A stretch of DNA of 9,658 bases, from NCBI GenBank assembly GCA_016928975.1, contig JAFGJR010000174.1, positions 1 through 9,658 on the forward strand, given 5' to 3'. The notes under the pieces were generated by a model that worked only from the letters and a program-made list of their open reading frames with translations, was not told the DNA's origin and made no database searches. This DNA comes from Sedimentisphaerales bacterium. GTDB lineage: Bacteria > Planctomycetota > Phycisphaerae > Sedimentisphaerales > SG8-4. The position numbers were made by a program, and so were the translations under genes. Position 1 is the stretch's first letter. Each line of letters opens with the position of its first letter. Shown in pieces: positions 5,664 through 9,658 of the stretch.

Positions 5664-6458
5664 ATGATCGGCAAGGCGATACGACTGGAACGCATCATCG
5701 ACCGCAACTCGGGCAAGACGGTCATCATCCCGATGGACCACGGCGTCACGGTCGGGCCCATCGCGGGTCTGGCCGACATGCGCACCGCGATCAGCAAGGT
5801 CGTCGCGGGCGGGGCCAATGCCATCCTCATGCACAAAGGCATGGTCCGCGCGGGCCATCGCGGCACCGGCAGAGACGTCGGCCTGATCATTCACCTTTCC
5901 GCCGGGACGTCCCTGAGCCCCGACCCCAACGCCAAGGAGCTGGTCTGCACGGTCGAAGAAGCGATCAAGCTCGGGGCCGACGCGGTCTCCATCCACATCA
6001 ACCTCGGGGCGGAAACCGACAAGGAGATGCTCCGGCAGTTCGGCCTGGTCAGCGAGCGGTGCTCCGAGTGGCAGATGCCGTTGATCGCGATGATGTACAC
6101 GCGGGGCCCGAAGATCCAGGACGAGTTCAACGTCAAGAACGTCAAGCTGGCCGCCCGGGCCGGGGCGGAGCTCGGCGCCGACATCGTGAAAGTCTCCTAC
6201 ACCGGTTCGCCCGACACGTTCGCCGAGGTCGTCCAGGGTTGTCCCGTCCCGGTGGTCATCGCCGGCGGGCCGAAGATGGGCAGCGACGAGGAAATCTTCC
6301 GCATGGCCGAAGGGGCGCTGGCGGCCGGGGCCAAGGGTCTGTCCATCGGCCGCAACGCCTTCCAGCACGACAAGCCTGACAAGATGGTCCGCGCCTTGAG
6401 CAGGATGGTGCACGAAGGCGCCAGCGTCCAGGCCGCCATTGAGACGGTCAAGAGCTGA
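5664..6458 (+). CDS. 2-amino-3,7-dideoxy-D-threo-hept-6-ulosonate (ADH) synthase homologue
   Basis: 264 aa, close to the archaeal enzyme (Methanocaldococcus MJ0400, about 270 aa). The archaeal enzyme joins 6-deoxy-5-ketofructose 1-phosphate with aspartate semialdehyde to make ADH, the first step of the alternative route to dehydroquinate. It is a class I (Schiff-base) aldolase of the DeoC/LacD-type TIM barrel family. Visible: [15 protein letters not shown] (18-32) with D25, [12 protein letters not shown] (56-67), SIHINLGAE (109-117), [11 protein letters not shown] (138-148) with Y145, [10 protein letters not shown] (173-182) with the Schiff-base lysine K176, VIAGGPK (198-204), and [12 protein letters not shown] (225-236). 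The match runs the full length. AGGAG 7 bases before ATG supports the start. The usual archaeal partner (DHQ synthase II) is not in the window; a canonical AroB-type cyclase is. Close relatives also act in aminobenzoate (GriI-type) synthesis, or simply as fructose-bisphosphate aldolase, so the substrate is not certain. Confidence 0.85.
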   Translation: MIGKAIRLERIIDRNSGKTVIIPMDHGVTVGPIAGLADMRTAISKVVAGGANAILMHKGMVRAGHRGTGRDVGLIIHLSAGTSLSPDPNAKELVCTVEEAIKLGADAVSIHINLGAETDKEMLRQFGLVSERCSEWQMPLIAMMYTRGPKIQDEFNVKNVKLAARAGAELGADIVKVSYTGSPDTFAEVVQGCPVPVVIAGGPKMGSDEEIFRMAEGALAAGAKGLSIGRNAFQHDKPDKMVRALSRMVHEGASVQAAIETVKS

Positions 6459-6548
6459 ACCTCATCACTCCGGGCTCGTCCTGGAATAGGGCTCTCTGGC
6501 CTGCTCAATCCGTGGTCTTGTGAGTACGGCGCGGACGTGAACAAGTAA

Positions 6549-6689
6549 ATGGCGTACTACTGCGTCCGGCACACGCCCGAGGCGAAAGACCTGCCGGACG
6601 CACCGGTGGACACCTTCGCCGGTTACCCCGAAGCCATGTCCGCCGAGCAGCCGACCGCTGTGCGCCGGACACAGGGGAACAACGCCTGA
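6549..6689 (+). CDS. Short ORF of unknown nature, 46 aa
   Basis: ATG to TGA, beginning MAYYCVRHTPEAKDLPDA and ending in TQGNNA. It lies between the ADH-synthase and small membrane protein genes. GC-rich third positions make it look like coding DNA, but I see no good ribosome binding site and recognise no family. It may be a remnant of a larger gene; the 90 bases before it (6459-6548) hold nothing I can name. Confidence 0.25.
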   Translation: MAYYCVRHTPEAKDLPDAPVDTFAGYPEAMSAEQPTAVRRTQGNNA

Positions 6690-6713
6690 CACTGGAGTTT
6701 CTGCAAGGAGCGA

Positions 6714-7010
6714 ATGATGAACTGGTGGTGGGGATTGCTCATCTGTCTGTCCTTGCTGTGGGTCCTGCCCATGTACGGGGCGCACAGCGCCCGGATGCCG
6801 ACAATCTTCTTTGTCGCGGTTGCAGCGCTCTGGACGGTCGTCCTCGTGTTCGTCGAGCCTCTGTATGACTGGGGTACAGACCTCGCCCGAAAGCTCGGCC
6901 GCTCTCGTCTCGCCGATTTCCGGGAGCGCCTCAAGCCCACCGTGCTGCCACCGGCCCGAATCGCCCTGCTCCTCATGGCGGCGATCAGTGCCGTGTTCGC
7001 CGTGCTGTGA
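6714..7010 (+). CDS. Small membrane protein, unknown function
   Basis: 98 aa from ATG 6714, or 97 from the adjacent ATG 6717. AAGGAG at 6705-6710 is 3 bases from the first ATG and 6 from the second, so 6717 may be the true start. Hydrophobic stretches at about 5-20, 30-49 and 80-98 suggest two or three membrane helices around a basic, soluble-looking loop (DLARKLGRSRLADFRERLK, 56-74). The tryptophan-rich start (NWWWGLL) is notable. I do not recognise the family. It is followed after 62 bases by the flavodoxin gene, which seems to have its own promoter. Confidence 0.65.
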   Translation: MMNWWWGLLICLSLLWVLPMYGAHSARMPTIFFVAVAALWTVVLVFVEPLYDWGTDLARKLGRSRLADFRERLKPTVLPPARIALLLMAAISAVFAVL

Positions 7011-7016
7011 GGAGTA

Positions 7017-7045
7017 TTGACCGCGCGAGCCGGTTGTGCTACTGT
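7017..7045 (+). promoter_or_regulatory. Probable promoter of the flavodoxin-hydrolase pair
   Basis: TTGACC (7017-7022), a 17-base spacer and TACTGT (7040-7045) with an extended -10 TG at 7037-7038. It ends 27 bases before the ATG at 7073, leaving room for the AAGGGAG ribosome binding site (7060-7066). Confidence 0.5.
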
Positions 7046-7072
7046 GCCTTGTGGAAAAGAAGGGAGCTTGCT

Positions 7073-7561
7073 ATGAATACGTTGATTGTATACTTCTCCA
7101 AATTCGGAAACACCCGGAAGGTGGCAGAGTCAGTTGGCGAGGTAATGAGGCAGGCCGGTGACGCTCGGGTGGTCAGTATCGACCAGTTCGCGGCCTCCGA
7201 TCTGGAGAGTGCGGGTCTGGTCGTGGTGGGCAGCCCCACGCACGCATTCAACGTCCCGCGAGCGGTCCGCGCCGCACTCGATGCACTGCCTCAGGCAATC
7301 CTGGCCGGCAAATCCGTGGCCGCTTTCGACACCACGGTCAGGCTCTGGCCGCTCCGGCACATGAGGGCCTCGCCCAAGCTGCTGCGCCGGCTCCGTCAAT
7401 TGGGAGGCAGGCCGGTAGCTCCGCCGCAGACATTCTACGTGAAGACCAGCGGTACGCAACAACCCGGCGAGGTCGATCTGCTGCTCGAGGGGGAAATGGA
7501 GCGAGCCCGGCAATGGGCGGACGGCCTTCTCAATCGATCGAGAACCCCTGCTGGAACATGA
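7073..7561 (+). CDS. Flavodoxin-family protein
   Basis: 162 aa. Flavodoxin-fold proteins bind FMN and carry electrons or reduce small substrates in the cytoplasm. The phosphate-binding loop is YFSKFGNTRKVAE (7-19, with S9 and T14). The second FMN loop is VVVGSPTHAFNVPRAVRAAL (50-69). The C-terminal half is variable and basic (PKLLRRLRQLGGRPV), and the protein belongs with short flavodoxin domain proteins (FldA/MioC/WrbA fold), not a known named group. The start at 7073 is chosen over an in-frame ATG at 7007 because it has AAGGGAG 6 bases upstream and begins directly with the first beta strand. It overlaps the next gene by ATGA (7558-7561), so the two are probably co-translated. Confidence 0.83.
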   Translation: MNTLIVYFSKFGNTRKVAESVGEVMRQAGDARVVSIDQFAASDLESAGLVVVGSPTHAFNVPRAVRAALDALPQAILAGKSVAAFDTTVRLWPLRHMRASPKLLRRLRQLGGRPVAPPQTFYVKTSGTQQPGEVDLLLEGEMERARQWADGLLNRSRTPAGT

Positions 7562-8748
7562 GAAACTGTCTCGCGATCTTCTTGGGTATCCTTGTCGTCT
7601 TCAGTTCCGGCTGCCAGGTGAGCCGGGCGTTGAACCAACCTATCCCCGCCTCCGCTGCCGTCGGCATCCAGGATGAGCGGACGCAGCGCATCGCCGAGGT
7701 CATACGCGACACGATGCGCAAGGAGAACATCGCGGGCATCTCGGTTGCAGTTGTCGATCACGGCCAGATCGTATGGGCACAGGGATTCGGCTACAGAGAC
7801 GTCGCCAAGCGATTGCCCGTCGACACCGAGACGCAATTCCAGGCCGGCTCGATCAGCAAGCCTGTGACGGCCCTGGGGGTCCTGGTACTGAAGGAATCCG
7901 GCCAACTCGACCTCGACAAGGACGTGAACGGGTATTTCAAGGACTGGCGTCTGGACTCCAAGTGGCCGGACAAGCCAGTGACACTTCGGCTGTTGCTGTG
8001 CCATCGCGCCGGCATGGTCCCGCACGGGTGCCTTGGGTACGAGGAGACACGAGAACTACCTTCCCTGCTGGAAATCCTGAACAGTCGTCATGATATCGCC
8101 GGCTGGCTCACCAACAACTACTTTGGGACGATCAAGGTGGCCAGACCGCCCGGTTCACGCTTCGATTACTCGACCGGAGGGTACTGCGTCGTCCAGAAGG
8201 CCGTCGAAGATGTCACCGGCCGGCCGTTCGAGGCGGTCATGGACGAGTTGCTCCTGCAACCGCTCGCGATGAGCCGGTCGCATTTCATTCAGCCTCCGCC
8301 GGAAGCGGAGACGAACATCGCACACGGCTACTGCCGGTGGCACGGCATTCTCTATCACGGCCGGTGGTGTGTCTTCACACAGAAGGCCGGCGCGGGACTC
8401 TGGTCCACTCCCCAGGACCTGGCAAAACTGATCGTGGCGGTACAGAAGGCTCGGGCCGGAGAAAGACAGGGACCCATTTCCCCGGCGACTGCTGAGGAGT
8501 TTCTGACTCCACAATTCGACGGCCACATGGGCATGGGAATCTTCCTGGATGGGGAAGGCGTTAGTCGCGGCTTCTTCCATTCCGGAGAGAACCTCGGCTA
8601 CTTCGCCCGTTTCGGCGCCGGCGTCAACGTCCGCCGCGCCTGGGTCGTCATGAGCAATGGCAAGAAGGACTGCTTCAACCCGATCACCAAGGCCATTGCA
8701 CAGGAATTCAGACGGCTCCCCCCGGACAAAGAAATTACGGAGAAATGA
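7558..8748 (+). CDS. Lipoprotein serine hydrolase of the beta-lactamase / class C PBP family
   Basis: 396 aa from ATG 7558. The first 18 residues form a lipoprotein signal ending in FSSGC, so C19 would be lipidated and the enzyme anchored in an envelope membrane. Catalytic motifs: S98-I-S-K101 (SxxK nucleophile and base), Y204-S-T206 where most relatives have Y-x-N, and H341-S-G343 (the H/KxG box). The family includes esterases, D-amino-acid peptidases and AmpC-type beta-lactamases; sequence alone does not pick the substrate, and antibiotic resistance should not be assumed. The ATG at 7513 would add 15 residues ahead of the signal peptide and is rejected. The start overlaps the flavodoxin stop (ATGA). 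The pairing of a flavodoxin with a secreted hydrolase is unusual, and I cannot name a shared job. Confidence 0.85.
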   Translation: MRNCLAIFLGILVVFSSGCQVSRALNQPIPASAAVGIQDERTQRIAEVIRDTMRKENIAGISVAVVDHGQIVWAQGFGYRDVAKRLPVDTETQFQAGSISKPVTALGVLVLKESGQLDLDKDVNGYFKDWRLDSKWPDKPVTLRLLLCHRAGMVPHGCLGYEETRELPSLLEILNSRHDIAGWLTNNYFGTIKVARPPGSRFDYSTGGYCVVQKAVEDVTGRPFEAVMDELLLQPLAMSRSHFIQPPPEAETNIAHGYCRWHGILYHGRWCVFTQKAGAGLWSTPQDLAKLIVAVQKARAGERQGPISPATAEEFLTPQFDGHMGMGIFLDGEGVSRGFFHSGENLGYFARFGAGVNVRRAWVVMSNGKKDCFNPITKAIAQEFRRLPPDKEITEK

Positions 8749-8767
8749 AAGCGACACCGTCTCCCAA

Positions 8768-8845
8768 GAAGCCCCCGGCGCCGGCCTTCTCACCTTCCCC
8801 TACGCCACCGACCCACAAGGCAACATCCTCGAACGCCAAAGCTGA
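8768..8845 (+). pseudogene. C-terminal remnant of a VOC / glyoxalase-like gene
   Basis: The short in-frame stretch ends ...LLTFPYATDPQGNILERQS-stop. 'DPxGNxxE' followed by a few residues is the hallmark end of glyoxalase/bleomycin-resistance (VOC) proteins, where the glutamate is a metal ligand. Codon choice (CTC, TTC, TAC, GCC) is that of a real gene in this genome. Nothing before 8768 encodes the rest of the fold: the lipoprotein gene stops at 8748. It is therefore a leftover of a deletion or recombination. Confidence 0.6.
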
Positions 8846-8940
8846 CGATAGATCGTCGGGTCGGCGATCTTGACTTCGTGGTTGAGTCGTGCTATCGCCT
8901 ATTGAGGTGAAGGTCGATCCTTTGCACGAGGTGCTCAAAC

Positions 8941-9612
8941 ATGACGAGACTATTAGAGGAAGCCTTCAAGAAAGCCTCGATCCTCCCAGAAGCTGAACAG
9001 AACGCGTGTGCGAAATGGTTGCTCCAAGAGCTTGAGGACGAGAAGAAATGGGAGAAGACGTTCTCGGAGTCTGAGGATGTCCTCGATCAACTGGCCGATG
9101 AGGCCATCGAGGCCCACGGGAAAGGGAGAGCCAATCCGAAGATACGTCGCATGTCCACTGTGTTCAGGCCGGACAACGAACCATACCTCGGTCGGGAAGC
9201 TCTATTGACCTTCGACCAGGAAATACTATTCAGCCTGTGGGTGAGTTCGCACATCGCAACCTACACGCAGGCTAACCGTGAGAATCTAACCGATCTCCAG
9301 CGAGCAGTCTGCCAGATAGTCCCCCAAGGCATCAACCTCGCCCTGTCGATCCGGGAACTGATCCGCCAAGGGTACCTGTTCGCTGCATTGGTTCTGATAC
9401 GACCACTCATCGAACGTGCAGCCATCATTTCGTACATCCACGACCATCCTGACGCGATTGAGAAGTGGAAGAACGGCTGGCGCTTTCGTGAGCGTCCATC
9501 GCTCAGCGAGATGCTGCATTCGATGGCTCAAGGTGCGGCGGAATTCGAGGTCACGAAGGACATTTGTGAGCATTGGACTAAGCGGCTTCGCCGCATAGCC
9601 ACCACGCGTTAG
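8941..9612 (+). CDS. Antitoxin-like N-terminus fused to a DUF5677-like helical domain
   Basis: 223 aa. Residues 1-65 (LLEEAFKKASILPEAEQNAC, KWLLQELEDEKKWEKTF, LDQLADEAIEAHGKGRA) match the small antitoxins that usually stand alone before a RelE/ParE or PIN toxin. From about residue 70 the protein continues as an all-helical domain (QGINLALSIRELIRQGYLFA, then LVLIRPLIERAAIISYIHDH) of the kind found in DUF5677 proteins, whose function is unknown to me. M71 (9151) could have been the start of the second protein before fusion, though it lacks a nearby ribosome binding site. The ATG at 8941 has GAGGTG 7 bases ahead. The end (RRIATTR-stop) comes early for a DUF5677-type protein, so the C-terminus may be truncated. 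The window ends 46 bases later, so what follows is unseen. Confidence 0.65.
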   Translation: MTRLLEEAFKKASILPEAEQNACAKWLLQELEDEKKWEKTFSESEDVLDQLADEAIEAHGKGRANPKIRRMSTVFRPDNEPYLGREALLTFDQEILFSLWVSSHIATYTQANRENLTDLQRAVCQIVPQGINLALSIRELIRQGYLFAALVLIRPLIERAAIISYIHDHPDAIEKWKNGWRFRERPSLSEMLHSMAQGAAEFEVTKDICEHWTKRLRRIATTR

Positions 9613-9658
9613 AGCTTCTGATCTCCCTCCATCTATTTGCATACATTCCCTATCCTCC

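Noticed and set aside
5475..6413. Upstream extension of the nucleotidyltransferase frame to 500 codons
   Set aside because: The extra part is antisense to the ADH-synthase-like gene and resembles no protein. The domain is complete from ATG 5474.
7558..8748. Beta-lactamase resistance gene
   Set aside because: The family is broad, motif two is atypical, and there is no ampR-like regulator nearby; only a general serine hydrolase call is justified.
9575..9613. Integron attC-like look of the last gene's end (GCGGC-TTC-GCCGC hairpin, then GCGTTAG)
   Set aside because: There is no matching RYYYAAC partner at the right distance, the GTTAGAG box misses the consensus end, and no other cassette features are present.

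Overview
The window looks like chromosomal DNA from a free-living, high-GC bacterium. A Planctomycetota lineage (Phycisphaerae-like) is my best guess. It rests on the GC-rich third codon positions, the archaeal-type aldolase next to an AroB-type cyclase, and intergenic tracts built from 'ATCCGAAATC'-type words, which I associate with that phylum. There is no rRNA or other marker gene to confirm it.

Layout: (1) 1-359 holds no gene but has a long inverted repeat and a plausible promoter. (2) 360-2608, plus strand, encodes a 3-dehydroquinate synthase (AroB family) and a DRE-TIM (HMGL-like) aldolase, separated by a repeat-rich spacer. (3) 2609-5530 is an accessory block whose genes all lie on the minus strand. 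It holds a ParE/RelE-type toxin with its TIGR02574-like antitoxin, an exported HEAT-repeat protein cut by an in-frame TAG, and an orphan minimal nucleotidyltransferase. The toxin-antitoxin pair sits between the intact 3' end of the aldolase gene and a second, diverged copy of that same 3' end (about 90 nt). (4) At 5664-6458 the plus strand resumes with an archaeal-type 2-amino-3,7-dideoxy-D-threo-hept-6-ulosonate (ADH) synthase homologue. (5) 6549-8748 has a doubtful 46-codon ORF, a small membrane protein, and a flavodoxin translationally coupled to a lipoprotein serine hydrolase. (6) 8768-8845 is a remnant of a VOC/glyoxalase gene. (7) 8941-9612 is an antitoxin-like N-terminus fused in frame to a helical domain resembling DUF5677.

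How the genes may work together: the three plus-strand enzymes (cyclase, DRE-TIM aldolase, ADH-synthase-like aldolase) are the types used to build C7 carbocycles such as dehydroquinate or aminobenzoate precursors. The accessory minus-strand block looks as if it was inserted among them. The pairing of a canonical AroB-type cyclase with an archaeal-type first enzyme, plus an aldolase of unknown substrate, is the best candidate here for an undescribed pathway. The duplicated aldolase tail flanking the toxin-antitoxin pair is the clearest sign of how the locus was rearranged. Pathway membership is inference; the motifs and repeats are directly visible.
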